Shown: piece after piece, positions 17,520 through 32,660 of the stretch
How the letters are laid out: the number at the start of each line of letters is the position of its first letter
Position numbering within the stretch: the first letter of the stretch is position 1
From: Bimastos eiseni
Lineage: Eukaryota > Annelida > Clitellata > Crassiclitellata > Lumbricidae
Assembly: GCA_959347315.1 (NCBI GenBank)
Contig: OY365810.1
Span: 18,054,358 to 18,118,357 of the forward strand
DNA length: 64,000 nt
Reading direction: 5' to 3'
Program-made: the position numbers and the translations under genes
The notes under the pieces: model-generated
What the model was told of the DNA's origin: nothing
What the model saw: the letters and a program-made list of their open reading frames with translations, nothing else
Database searches by the model: none

Positions 17520-20500
17520 ATCTAAAGATGAATCACTGGCATTTCAATTAGGTGTATCCAAAGATGATTAAATGGCATTTCAATCAGGTGTATCAAAGAT
17601 GATTCAATGGCATTTCAATCAGGTGTATCTAAAGATGATTAAATGGCATTTCAATCAGGTGTATCTAAAGACGATTCAATGGCATTTCAATCAGGTGTAT
17701 CTAAAGACGATTCAATGGCATTTCAATCAGGTGTATCCATAGATGATTAATTGGCATTTCAATCAGGTGTATCTAAAGATGATTTAATGGCATTTCAATC
17801 AGGTGTATCTAAAGACGATTAAATGGCATTTCAATCAGGTGTATCTAAAGACGATTAAATGGCATTTCAATCAGGTGTATCTAAAGACCATTCAATGGCA
17901 TTTCAATCAGGTGTATCTATAGACGATTCAATGGAATTTCAATCAGGTGTATCCAGAGATGATTAATTGGCATTTCAATCAGGTGTATCTAAAGATGATT
18001 TAATGGCATTTCAATCAGGTGTATCTAAAGACGACTAAATGGCATTTCAATCAGGTGTATCGAAAGATGATTCAATGGCATTTCAATCAGGTGTATCTAA
18101 AGATGAATCACTGGCATTTCAATCAGGTGTATCTAAAGATGATTCAATGGCATTTCAATCAGGTGTATCTAAAAATGACTAAATGGCATTTCAATCAGAT
18201 GTATCTAAAGATGAATCACTGGCATTTCAATCAGGTGTATCTAAAGATGATTCAATGGCATTACAATCAAGTGTATCTAAAGATGAATCACTGGCATTTC
18301 AATTAGGTGTATCCAAAGATGATTAAATGGCATTTCAATCAGGTGTATCAAAGATGATTCAATGGCATTTCAATCAGGTGTATCTAAAGATGATTAAATG
18401 GCATTTCAATCAGGTGTATCTAAAGACGATTCAATGGCATTTCAATCAGGTGTATCTAAAGACGATTCAATGGCATTTCAATCAGGTGTATCCATAGATG
18501 ATTAATTGGCATTTCAATCAGGTGTATCAAAGATGATTTAATGGCATTTCAATCAGGTGTATCTAAAGACGATTAAATGGCATTTCAATCAGGTGTATCG
18601 AAAGATGATTCAATGGCATTTCAATCAGGTGTATCTAAAGATGATTCAATGGCATTTCAATCAGGTGTATCCAAAGATGATTCAATGGCATTTCAATCAG
18701 GTGTATCTAAAGACGATTCAATGGCATTTCAATCAGGTGTATCTTAAAACGATTCAATGGCATTTCAATCAGGTGTATCTAAAGATGAATCACTGGTATT
18801 TCAATCAGGTGTATCTAAAGATGAATCACTGGCATTTCAATCAGGTGTATCTAAAGACGATTCAATGGCATTTCAATCAGGTGTATCTAAAGACGATTCA
18901 ATGGCATTTAAATCAAGGGAATTTCAATAAGGTGTATCCAAAGATGATTAAATGGCATTTCAATCAGGTGTATCTAAAGATGATTCAATGGCATTTCAAT
19001 CAGGTGTATCTAAAGATGAATCACTGGCATTTCAATTAGGTGTATCCAAAGATGATTCAATGGCATTTCAATCAAGTGTATCCAAAGATGATTAAATGGC
19101 ATTTCAATCAGGTGTATCCAAAGATGATTCAACGGCATTTCAATCAGGTGTATCTAAAGATGAATCACTGGCATTTCAATTAGGTGTATCCAAAGATGAT
19201 TAAATGGCATTTCAATCAGGTGTATCAAAGATGATTCAATGGCATTTCAATCAGGTGTATCTAAAGATGATTAAATGGCATTTCAATCAGGTGTATCTAA
19301 AGACCATTCAATGGCATTTCAATCAGGTGTATCTAAAGACGATTCAATGGCATTTCAATCAGGTGTATCCATAGATGATTAATTGGCATTTCAATCAGGT
19401 GTATCTAAAGATGATTTAATGGATTTTCAATCAGGTGTATCTAAAGACGATTAAATGGCATTTCAATCAGGTGTATCGAAAGATGATTCAATGGCATTTC
19501 AATCAGGAGTATCTAAAGATGAATCACTGGCATTTCAATCAGGTGTATCTAAAGATGATTCAATGGCATTTCAATCAGGTGTATCTAAAGATGACTAAAT
19601 GGCATTTCAATAAGATGTATCTAAAGATGAATCACTGGCATTTCAATCAGGTGTATCTAAAGATGAATCACTGGCATTTCAATCAGGTGTATCTAAAGAT
19701 GATTCAATGGCATTTCAATCAAGTGTATCTAAAGATGAATCACTGGCATTTCAATTAGGTGTATCTAAAGATGATTAAATGGCATTTCAATCAGGTGTAT
19801 CCATAGATGATTAATTGGCATTTCAATCAGGTGTATCTAAAGATGATTTAATGGCATTTCAATCAGGTGTATCTAAAGACGATTAAATGGCATTTCAATC
19901 AGGTGTATCTAAAGACGATTAAATGGCATTTCAATCAGGTGTATCTAAAGACCATTCAATGGCATTTCAATCAGGTGTATCTATAGACGATTCAATGGAA
20001 TTTCAATCAGGTGTATCCAGAGATGATTAATTGGCATTTCAATCAGGTGTATCTAAAGATGATTTAATGGCATTTCAATCAGGTGTATCTAAAGACGATT
20101 AAATGGCATTTCAATCAGGTGTATCGAAAGATGATTCAATGGCATTTCAATCAGGTGTATCTAAAGATGAATCACTGGCATTTCAATCAGGTGTATCTAA
20201 AGATGATTCAATGGCATTTCAATCAGGTGTATCTAAAAATGACTAAATGGCATTTCAATCAGATGTATCTAAAGATGAATCACTGGCATTTCAATCAGGT
20301 GTATCTAAAGATGATTCAATGGCATTACAATCAAGTGTATCTAAAGATGAATCACTGGCATTTCAATTAGGTGTATCCAAAGATGATTAAATGGCATTTC
20401 AATCAGGTGTATCAAAGATGATTCAATGGCATTTCAATCAGGTGTATCTAAAGATGATTAAATGGCATTTCAATCAGGTGTATCTAAAGACGATTCAATG

Positions 20501-23500
20501 GCATTTCAATCAGGTGTATCTAAAGACGATTCAATGGCATTTCAATCAGGTGTATCCATAGATGATTAATTGGCATTTCAATCAGGTGTATCAAAGATGA
20601 TTTAATGGCATTTCAATCAGGTGTATCTAAAGACGATTAAATGGCATTTCAATCAGGTGTATCGAAAGATGATTCAATGGCATTTCAATCAGGTGTATCT
20701 AAAGATGATTCAATGGCATTTCAATCAGGTGTATCCAAAGATGATTCAATGGCATTTCAATCAGGTGTATCTAAAGACGATTCAATGGCATTTCAATCAG
20801 GTGTATCTTAAAACGATTCAATGGCATTTCAATCAGGTGTATCTAAAGATGAATCACTGGTATTTCAATCAGGTGTATCTAAAGATGAATCACTGGCATT
20901 TCAATCAGGTGTATCTAAAAACGATTCAATGGCATTTCAATCAGGTGTATCTAAAGACGATTCAATGGCATTTAAATCAAGGGAATTTCAATAAGGTGTA
21001 TCCAAAGATGATTAAATGGCATTTCAATCAGGTGTATCTAAAGATGATTCAATGGCATTTCAATCAGGTGTATCTAAAGATGAATCACTGGCATTTCAAT
21101 TAGGTGTATCCAAAGATGATTCAATGGCATTTCAATCAAGTGTATCCAAAGATGATTAAATGGCATTTCAATCAGGTGTATCCAAAGATGATTCAACGGC
21201 ATTTCAATCAGGTGTATCTAAAGATGAATCACTGGCATTTCAATTAGGTGTATCCAAAGATGATTAAATGGCATTTCAATCAGGTGTATCAAAGATGATT
21301 CAATGGCATTTCAATCAGGTGTATCTAAAGATGATTAAATGGCATTTCAATCAGGTGTATCTAAAGACCATTCAATGGCATTTCAATCAGGTGTATCTAA
21401 AGACGATTCAATGGCATTTCAATCAGGTGTATCCATAGATGATTAATTGGCATTTCAATCAGGTGTATCTAAAGATGATTTAATGGCATTTCAATCAGGT
21501 GTATCTAAAGACGATTAAATGGCATTTCAATCAGGTGTATCGAAAGATGATTCAATGGCATTTCAATCAGGTGTATCTAAAGATGAATCACTGGCATTTC
21601 AATCAGGTGTATCTAAAGATGATTCAATGGCATTTCAATCAGGTGTATCTAAAGATGACTAAATGGCATTTCAATAAGATGTATCTAAAGATGAATCACT
21701 GGCATTTCAATCAGGTGTATCTAAAGATGATTCAATGGCATTTCAATCAAGTGTATCTAAAGATGAATCACTGGCATTTCAATTAGGTGTATCTAAAGAT
21801 GATTAAATGGCATTTCAATCAGGTGTATCAAAGATGATTCAATGGCATTTCAATCAGGTGTATCTAAAGATGAATAAATGGCATTTCAATCAGGTGTATC
21901 TAAAGACGATTCAATGGCATTTCAATCAGGTGTATCTAAAGACGATTCAATGGCATTTCAATCAGGTGTATCCATTGATGATTAATTGGCATTTCAATCA
22001 GGTGTATCTAAAGATGATTTAATGGCATTTCAATCAGGTGTATCTAAAGACGATTAAATGGCATTTCAATCAGGTGTATCGAAAGATGATTCAATGGCAT
22101 TTCAATCAGGTGTATCTAAAGATGATTCAATGGCATTTCAATCAGGTGTATCTAAAGACGATTCAATGGCATTTCAATCAGGTGTATCTTAAAACGATTC
22201 AATGGCATTTCAATCAGGTGTATCTAAAGATGAATCACTGGTATTTCAATCAGGTGTATCCAAAGATGAATCACTGGCATTTCAATCAGGTGTATCTAAA
22301 GATGATTCAATGGCATTTCAATCAGGTGTAACTAAAGACGATTCAATGGCATTTCAATCAGGTGTATCTAAAGACGATTCAATGGCATTTAAAACAAGGG
22401 AATTTCAATCAGGTGTATCCAAAGATGATTAAATGGCATTTCAATCAGGTGTATCTAAAGATGATTCAATGGCATTTCAATCAGGTGTATCTAAAGATGA
22501 ATCACTGGCATTTCAATTAGGTGTATCCAAAGATGATTCAATGGCATTTCAATCAAGTGTATCCAAAGATGATTAAATGGCATTTCAATCAGGTGTATCC
22601 AAAGATGACTCAACGGCATTTCAATCAGGTGTATCTAAAGATGAATCACTGGCAATTCAATCAGGTGTATCTAAAGATGATTCAATGGCATTTCAATCAG
22701 GTGTATCTAAAGATGATTCAATGGCAATTCAATCAGGTGTATCTAAAGATGAATCACTGGCATATAAATCAGATGTATCTAAAGATAAATCACTGGCATT
22801 TCAATCAGGTGTATCTAAAGATGATTCAATGGCATTTCAATCAGGTGTATCTAAAGACGATTCAATGGCATTTCAATCAGGTGTATCTTAAAACGATTCA
22901 ATGGCATTTCAATCAGGTGTATCTAAAGATGAATCACTGGCATTTCAATCAGGTGTATCTAAAGATGAATCACTGGCATATCAATCAGATGTATCTTAAG
23001 ATAAATCACTGGCATTTCAATCAGGTGTATCTAAAGATTATTCTCAATGGCATTTCAATCAGGTGTATCTAAAGATGAATCACTGGCATTTCAATCAGGT
23101 GTATCTAAAGATGAATCACTGGCATTTCAATCAGGTGTATCTAAAGATGAATCACTGGCATTTCAATCAGGTGTATCAAAAGATGAATCACTGGCATTTC
23201 AATCAGGTGTATCTAAAGATGAATCACTGGCATTTCAATAAGGTGTATCCAAAGATGATTCAATGGCATTTCAATCAAGTGTATCCAAAGATGATTAAAT
23301 GGCATTTCAATCAGGTGTATCTAAAGATGAATCACTGGCATTTCAATTAAGTGTATCCAAAGATGATTAAATGGCATTTCAATCAGGTGTATCAAAGATG
23401 ATTCAATGGCATTTCAATCAGGTGTATCTAAAGATGATTAAATGGCATTTCAATCAGGTGTATCTAAAGACCATTCAATGGCATTTCAATCAGGTGTATC

Positions 23501-23775
23501 TAAAGACGATTCAATGGCATTTCATTCAGGTGTATCCATAGATGATTAATTGGCATTTCATTCAGGTGTATCTAATGATGATTTAATGGCATTTCAATCA
23601 GGTGTATCTAAAGACGATTAAATGGCATTTCAATCAGGTGTATCGAAAGATGATTCAATGGCATTTCAAACAGGTGTATCTAAAGATGAATCACTGGCAT
23701 TTCAATCAGGTGTATCTAAAGATGATTCAATGGCATTTCAATCAGGTGTATCTAAAGATGACTAAATGGCATTTC
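17520..23775 (+). repeat. Segmental duplication A, copy 1 (pairs with 36514-42769)
   Basis: About 6.26 kb whose monomer order is matched base for base 18,994 bp further right. Private variants are shared, such as GGATTTTC (19423 and 38417) and CAGGAGTATC (19505 and 38499). The few differences seen are single substitutions, for example at about 18174, 20919, 22261 and 23029. Confidence 0.88.
17730..21700 (+). repeat. Tandem higher-order unit of 2064 bp, two copies
   Basis: Landmarks at 18019, 18557 and 19435 recur at 20083, 20621 and 21499, each exactly 2064 bp later. The copies diverge near 19640/21700, where the first has extra monomers. The pair is carried intact inside both copies of duplication A. 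Confidence 0.85.
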
Positions 23776-26172
23776 AATCAGGTGTATCTAAAGACGATTC
23801 AATGGCATTTCAATCAGGTGTATCCATAGATGATTAATTGGCATTTCAATCAGGTGTATCTAAAGATGATTTAATGGCATTTCAATTAGGTGTATCCAAA
23901 GATGATTAAATGGCATTTCAATCAGGTGTATCAAAGATGATTCAATGGCATTTCAATCAGGTGTATCTAAAGATGATTAAATGGCATTTCAATCAGGTGT
24001 ATCTAAAGACGATTCAATGGCATTTCAATCAGGTGTATCTAAAGATGAATCACTGGCATTTCAATCAGGTGTATCTAAAGATGAATCACTGGCATATCAA
24101 TCAGATGTATCTAAAGATGAAACACTGGCATTTCAATCAGGTGTATCTAAAGACGATTCAATGGCATTTCAATCAGGTGTATCTTAAAACGATTCAATGG
24201 CATTTCAATCAGGTGTATCTAAAGACGATTCAATGGCATTTCAATCAGGTGTATCCATAGATGATTAATTGGCATTTCAATCAGGTGTATCTAAAGATGA
24301 TTTAATGGCATTTCAATCAGGTGTATCTAAAGACGATTAAATGGCATTTCAATCAGGTGTATCGAAAGATGATTCAATGGCATTTCAATCAGGTGTATCT
24401 AAAGATGAATCACTGGCATTTCAATCAGGTGTATCTAAAGATGATTCAATGGCATTTCAATCAGGTGTATCTAAAGATGACTAAATGGCATTTCAATCAG
24501 ATGTATCTAAAGATGAATCACTGGCATTTCAATCAGGTGTATCTAAAGATGATTCAATGGCATTTCAATCAAGTGTATCTAAAGATGAATCACTGGCATT
24601 TCAATTAGGTGTATCTAAAGATGATTAAATGGCATTTCAATCAGGTGTATCAAAGATGATTCAATGGCATTTCAATCAGGTGTATCTAAAGATGATTAAA
24701 TGGCATTTCAATCAGGTGTATCTAAAGACGATTCAATGGCATTTCAATCAGGTGTATCTAAAGACGATTCAATGGCATTTCAATCAGGTGTATCCATAGA
24801 TGATTAATTGGCATTTCAATCAGGTGTATCTAAAGATGATTTAATGGCATTTCAATCAGGTGTATCTAAAGACGATTAAATGGCATTTCAATCAGGTGTA
24901 TCGAAAGATGATTCAATGGCATTTCAATCAGGTGTATCTAAAGATGATTCAATGGCATTTCAATCAGGTGTATCCAAAGATGATTCAATGGCATTTCAAC
25001 CAGGTGTATCTAAAGACGATTCAATGGCATTTCAATCAGGTGTATCTTAAAACGATTCAATGGCATTTCAATCAGGTGTATCTAAAGATGAATCACTGGT
25101 ATTTCAATCAGGTGTATCTAAAGATGAATCACTGGCATTTCAATCAGGTGTATCTAAAGATGATTCAATGGCATTTCAATCAGGTGTAACTAAAGACGAT
25201 TCAATGGCATTTCAATCAGGTGTATCTAAAGACGATTCAATGGCATTTAAATCAAGGGAATTTCAATCAGGTGTATCCAAAGATGATTAAATGGCATTTC
25301 AATCAGGTGTATCTAAAGATGATTCAATGGCATTTCAATCAGGTGTATCTAAAGATGAATCACTGGCATTTCAATTAGGTGTATCCAAAGATGATTCAAT
25401 GGCATTTCAATCAGGTGTATCTAAAGATGATTCAATGGCATTTCAATCAGGTGTATCTAAAGACGATTCAGTGGCATTTCAATCAGGTGTATCTTAAAAC
25501 GATTCAATGGCATTTCAATCAGGTGTATCTAAAGATGAATCACTGGCATTTCAATCAGGTGTATCTAAAGATGAATCACTGGCATATCAATCAGATGTAT
25601 CTTAAGATAAATCACTGGCATTTCAATCAGGTGTATCTAAAGATGATTCTCAATGGCATTTCAATCAGGTGTATCTAAAGATGAATCACTGGCATTTCAA
25701 TCAGGTGTATCTAAAGACGAATCACTGGCATTTCAATCAGGTGTATCTAAAGATGAATCACTGGCATTTCAATCAGGTGTATCTAAAGATGAATCACTGG
25801 CATTTCAGTTAGGTGTATCCAAAGATGATTCAATGGCATTTCAATCAAGTGTATCCAAAGATGATTAAATGGCATTTCAATCAGGTGTATCTAAAGATGA
25901 ATCACTGGCATTTCAATTAGGTGTATCTAAAGATGAATCACTGGCATATCAATCAGATGTATCTAAAGATGAAACACTGGCATTTCAATCAGGTGTATCT
26001 AAAGATGATTAAATGGCATTTCAATCAGGTGTATCTAAAGACCATGCAATGGCATTTCAATCAGGTGTATCTAAAGACGATTCAATGGCATTTCATTCAG
26101 GTGTATCCATAGATGATTAATTGGCATTTCATTCAGGTGTATCTAAAGATGATTTAATGGCATTTCAATCAG

Positions 26173-29100
26173 GTGTATCTAAAGACGATTAAATGGCATT
26201 TCAATCAGGTGTATCGAAAGATGATTCAATGGCATTTCAAACAGGTGTATCTAAAGATGAATCACTGGCATTTCAATCAGGTGTATCTAAAGATGATTCA
26301 ATGGCATTTCAATCAGGTGTATCTAAAGATGACTAAATGGCATTTCAATCAGATGTATCTAAAGATGAATCACTGGCATTTCAATCAGGTGTATCTAAAG
26401 ATGATTCAATGGCATTTCAATCAAGTGTATCTAAAGATGAATCACTGGCATTTCAATTGGGTGTATCCAAAGATGATTAAATGGCATTTCAATCAGGTGT
26501 ATCAAAGATGATTCAATGGCATTTCAATCAGGTGTACCTAAAGATGATTAAATGGCATTTCAATCAGGTGTATCTAAAGACGATTCAATGGCATTTCAAT
26601 CAGGTGTATCTAAAGATGAATCACTGGCATTTCAATCAGGTGTATCTAAAGATGAATCACTGGCATTTCAATCAGGTGTATCGAAAGATGATTCAATGGC
26701 ATTTCAATCAGGTGTATCTAAAGATGAATCACTGGCATTTCAATCAGGTGTATCTAAAGATGATTCAATGGCATTTCAATCAGGTGTATCTAAAGACGAT
26801 TCAATGGCATTTCAATCAGGTGTATCCATAGATGATTAATTGGCATTTCAATCAGGTGTATCTAAAGATGATTTAATGGCATTTCAATCAGGTGTATCTA
26901 AAGACGATTAAATGGCATTTCAATCAGGTGTATCGAAAGATGATTCAATGGCATTTCAATCAGGTGTATCTAAAGATGAATCACTGGCATTTCAATCAGG
27001 TGTATCTAAAGATGATTCAATGGCATTTCAATCAGGTGTATCTAAAGATGACTAAATGGCATTTCAATCAGATGTATCTAAAGATGAATCACTGGCATTT
27101 CAATCAGGTGTATCTAAAGATGATTCAATGGCATTTCAATCAAGTGTATCTAAAGATGAATCACTGGCATTTCAATTAGGTGTATCTAAAGATGATTAAA
27201 TGGCATTTCAATCAGGTGTATCAAAGATGATTCAATGGCATTTCAATCAGGTGTATCTAAAGATGATTAAATGGCATTTCAATCAGGTGTATCTAAAGAC
27301 GATTCAATGGCATTTCAATCAGGTGTATCTAAAGACGATTCAATGGCATTTCAATCAGGTGTATCCATAGATGATTAATTGGCATTTCAATCAGGTGTAT
27401 CTAAAGATGATTTAATGGCATTTCAATCAGGTGTATCTAAAGACGATTCAATGGCATTTCAATCAGGTGTATCGAAAGATGATTCAATGGCATTTCAATC
27501 AGGTGTATCTAAAGATGATTCAATGGCATTTCAATCAGGTGTATCCAAAGATGATTCAATGGCATTTCAACCAGGTGTATCTATAGACGATTCAATGGCA
27601 TTTCAATCAGGTGTATCTTAAAACGATTCAATGGCATTTCAATCAGGTGTATCTAAAGATGAATCACTGGTATTTCAATCAGGTGTATCTAAAGATGAAT
27701 CACTGGCATTTCAATCAGGTGTATCTAAAGATGATTCAATGGCATTTCAATCAGGTGTAACTAAAGACGATTCAATGGCATTTCAATCAGGTGTATCTAA
27801 AGACGATTCAATGGCATTTAAATCAAGGGAATTTCAATCAGGTGTATCCAAAGATGATTCAATGGCATTTCAATCAGGTGTATCTAAAGATGAATCACTG
27901 GCATTTCAATCAGGTGTATCTAAAGATGATTCAATGGCATTTCAATCAGGTGTATCTAAAGATGAATCACTGGCATTTCAATTAGGTGTATCCAAAGATG
28001 ACTCAATGGCATTTCAATCAAGTGTATCCAAAGATGATTAAATGGCATTTCAATCAGGTGTATCCAAAGATGATTCAACGGCATTTCAATCAGGTGTATC
28101 TAAAGATGAATCACTGGCAATTCAATCAGGTGTATCTAAAGATGATTCAATGGCATTTCAATCAGGTGTATCTAAAGATGATTCAATGGCATTTCAATCA
28201 GGTGTATCTAAAGACGATTCAGTGGCATTTCAATCAGGTGTATCTAAAGATGATTAAATGGCATTTCAATCAGGTGTATCTAAAGACCATTCAATGGCAT
28301 TTCAATCAGGTGTATCTAAAGACGATTCAATGGCATTTCATTCAGGTGTATCCATATATGATTAATTGGCATTTCATTCAGGTGTATCTAATGATGATTT
28401 AATGGCATTTCAATCAGGTGTATCTAAAGACGATTAAATGGCATTTCAATCAGGTGTATCTAAAGACCATGCAATGGCATTTCAATCAGGTGTATCTAAA
28501 GACGATTCAATGGCATTTCATTCAGGTGTATCCATAGATGATTAATTGGCATTTCATTCAGGTGTATCTAAAGATGATTTAATGGCATTTCAATCAGGTG
28601 TATCTAAAGACGATTAAATGGCATTTCAATCAGGTGTATCGAAAGATGATTCAATGGCATTTCAAACAGGTGTATCTAAAGATGAATCACTGGCATTTCA
28701 ATCAGGTGTATCTAAAGATGATTCAATGGCATTTCAATCAGGTGTATCTAAAGATGACTAAATGGCATTTCAATCAGATGTATCTAAAGATGAATCACTG
28801 GCATTTCAATCAGGTGTATCTAAAGATGATTCAATGGCATTTCAATCAAGTGTATCTAAAGATGAATCACTGGCATTTCAATTGGGTGTATCCAAAGATG
28901 ATTAAATGGCATTTCAATCAGGTGTATCAAAGATGATTCAATGGCATTTCAATCAGGTGTACCTAAAGATGATTAAATGGCATTTCAATCAGGTGTATCT
29001 AAAGACGATTCAATGGCATTTCAATCAGGTGTATCTAAAGATGAATCACTGGCATTTCAATCAGGTGTATCTAAAGATGAATCACTGGCATTTCAATCAG

Positions 29101-32100
29101 GTGTATCGAAAGATGATTCAATGGCATTTCAATCAGGTGTATCTAAAGATGAATCACTGGCATTTCAATCAGGTGTATCTAAAGATGATTCAATGGCATT
29201 TCAATCAGGTGTATCTAAAGACGATTCAATGGCATTTCAATCAGGTGTATCCATAGATGATTAATTGGCATTTCAATCAGGTGTATCTAAAGATGATTTA
29301 ATGGCATTTCAATCAGGTGTATCTAAAGACGATTAAATGGCATTTCAATCAGGTGTATCGAAAGATGATTCAATGGCATTTCAATCAGGTGTATCTAAAG
29401 ATGAATCACTGGCATTTCAATCAGGTGTATCTAAAGATGATTCAATGGCATTTCAATCAGGTGTATCTAAAGATGACTAAATGGCATTTCAATCAGATGT
29501 ATCTAAAGATGAATCACTGGCATTTCAATCAGGTGTATCTAAAGATGATTCAATGGCATTTCAATCAAGTGTATCTAAAGATGAATCACTGGCATTTCAA
29601 TTAGGTGTATCTAAAGATGATTAAATGGCATTTCAATCAGGTGTATCAAAGATGATTCAATGGCATTTCAATCAGGTGTATCTAAAGATGATTAAATGGC
29701 ATTTCAATCAGGTGTATCTAAAGACGATTCAATGGCATTTCAATCAGGTGTATCTAAAGACGATTCAATGGCATTTCAATCAGGTGTATCCATAGATGAT
29801 TAATTGGCATTTCAATCAGGTGTATCTAAAGATGATTTAATGGCATTTCAATCAGGTGTATCTAAAGACGATTCAATGGCATTTCAATCAGGTGTATCGA
29901 AAGATGATTCAATGGCATTTCAATCAGGTGTATCTAAAGATGATTCAATGGCATTTCAATCAGGTGTATCCAAAGATGATTCAATGGCATTTCAACCAGG
30001 TGTATCTAAAGACGATTCAATGGCATTTCAATCAGGTGTATCTTAAAACGATTCAATGGCATTTCAATCAGGTGTATCTAAAGATGAATCACTGGTATTT
30101 CAATCAGGTGTATCTAAAGATGAATCACTGGCATTTCAATCAGGTGTATCTAAAGATGATTCAATGGCATTTCAATCAGGTGTAACTAAAGACGATTCAA
30201 TGGCATTTCAATCAGGTGTATCTAAAGACGATTCAATGGCATTTAAATCAAGGGAATTTCAATCAGGTGTATCCAAAGATGATTAAATGGCATTTCAATC
30301 AGGTGTATCTAAAGATGATTCAATGGCATTTCAATCAGGTGTATCTAAAGATGAATCACTGGCATTTCAATTAGGTGTATCCAAAGATGACTCAATGGCA
30401 TTTCAATCAAGTGTATCCAAAGATGATTAAATGGCATTTCAATCAGGTGTATCCAAAGATGATTCAACGGCATTTCAATCAGGTGTATCTAAAGATGAAT
30501 CACTGGCAATTCAATCAGGTGTATCTAAAGATGATTCAATGGCATTTCAATCAGGTGTATCTAAAGATGATTCAATGGCATTTCAATCAGGTGTATCTAA
30601 AGACGATTCAGTGGCATTTCAATCAGGTGTATCTAAAGATGATTAAATGGCATTTCAATCAGGTGTATCTAAAGACCATTCAATGGCATTTCAATCAGGT
30701 GTATCTAAAGACGATTCAATGGCATTTCATTCAGGTGTATCCATATATGATTAATTGGCATTTCATTCAGGTGTATCTAATGATGATTTAATGGCATTTC
30801 AATCAGGTGTATCTAAAGACGATTAAATGGCATTTCAATCAGGTGTATCGAAAGATGATTCAATGGCATTTCAAACAGGTGTATCTAAAGATGAATCACT
30901 GGCATTTCAATCAGGTGTATCTAAAGATGATTCAATGGCATTTCAATCAGGTGTATCTAAAGATGACTAAATGGCATTTCAATTAGGTGTATCCAAAGAT
31001 GATTAAATGGCATTTCAATCAGGTGTATCAAAGATGATTCAATGGCATTTCAATCAGGTGTATCTAAAGATGATTAAATGGCATTTCAATCAGGTGTATC
31101 TAAAGACGATTCAATGGCATTTCAATCAGGTGTATCTAAAGATGAATCACTGGCATTTCAATCAGGTGTATCTAAAGATGAATCACTGGCATATCAATCA
31201 GATGTATCTAAAGATGAAACACTGGCATTTCAATCAGGTGTATCTAAAGACGATTCAATGGCATTTCAATCAGGTGTATCTTAAAACGATTCAATGGCAT
31301 TTCAATCAGGTGTATCTAAAGACGATTCAATGGCATTTCAATCAGGTGTATCCATAGATGATTAATTGGCATTTCAATCAGGTGTATCTAAAGATGATTT
31401 AATGGCATTTCAATCAGGTGTATCTAAAGACGATTAAATGGCATTTCAATCAGGTGTATCGAAAGATGATTCAATGGCATTTCAATCAGGTGTATCTAAA
31501 GATGAATCACTGGCATTTCAATCAGGTGTATCTAAAGATGATTCAATGGCATTTCAATCAGGTGTATCTAAAGATGACTAAATGGCATTTCAATCAGATG
31601 TATCTAAAGATGAATCACTGGCATTTCAATCAGGTGTATCTAAAGATGATTCAATGGCATTTCAATCAAGTGTATCTAAAGATGAATCACTGGCATTTCA
31701 ATTAGGTGTATCTAAAGATGATTAAATGGCATTTCAATCAGGTGTATCAAAGATGATTCAATGGCATTTCAATCAGGTGTATCTAAAGATGATTAAATGG
31801 CATTTCAATCAGGTGTATCTAAAGACGATTCAATGGCATTTCAATCAGGTGTATCTAAAGACGATTCAATGGCATTTCAATCAGGTGTATCCATAGATGA
31901 TTAATTGGCATTTCAATCAGGTGTATCTAAAGATGATTTAATGGCATTTCAATCACGTGTATCTAAAGACGATTCAATGGCATTTCAATCAGGTGTATCG
32001 AAAGATGATTCAATGGCATTTCAATCAGGTGTATCTAAAGATGATTCAATGGCATTTCAATCAGGTGTATCCAAAGATGATTCAATGGCATTTCAACCAG

Positions 32101-32660
32101 GTGTATCTAAAGACGATTCAATGGCATTTCAATCAGGTGTATCTTAAAACGATTCAATGGCATTTCAATCAGGTGTATCTAAAGATGAATCACTGGTATT
32201 TCAATCAGGTGTATCTAAAGATGAATCACTGGCATTTCAATCAGGTGTATCTAAAGATGATTCAATGGCATTTCAATCAGGTGTAACTAAAGACGATTCA
32301 ATGGCATTTCAATCAGGTGTATCTAAAGACGATTCAATGGCATTTAAATCAAGGGAATTTCAATCAGGTGTATCCAAAGATGATTAAATGGCATTTCAAT
32401 CAGGTGTATCTAAAGATGATTCAATGGCATTTCAATCAGGTGTATCTAAAGATGAATCACTGGCATTTCAATTAGGTGTATCCAAAGATGACTCAATGGC
32501 ATTTCAATCAAGTGTATCCAAAGATGATTAAATGGCATTTCAATCAGGTGTATCCAAAGATGATTCAACGGCATTTCAATCAGGTGTATCTAAAGATGAA
32601 TCACTGGCAATTCAATCAGGTGTATCTAAAGATGATTCAATGGCATTTCAATCAGGTGTA
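26173..32660 (+). repeat. Train of 2.1-2.4 kb higher-order units
   Basis: Landmarks at 26173, 26481, 26892, 27379 and 27631 recur 2425 bp later (28598 to 30056). From 27986/30375 the offset falls to 2389, a one-monomer difference. The series 28906, 29317, 29804, 30056, 30375 then recurs 2101 bp later (31007 to 32476). This is tandem amplification of a unit with internal monomer gains and losses. Confidence 0.83.
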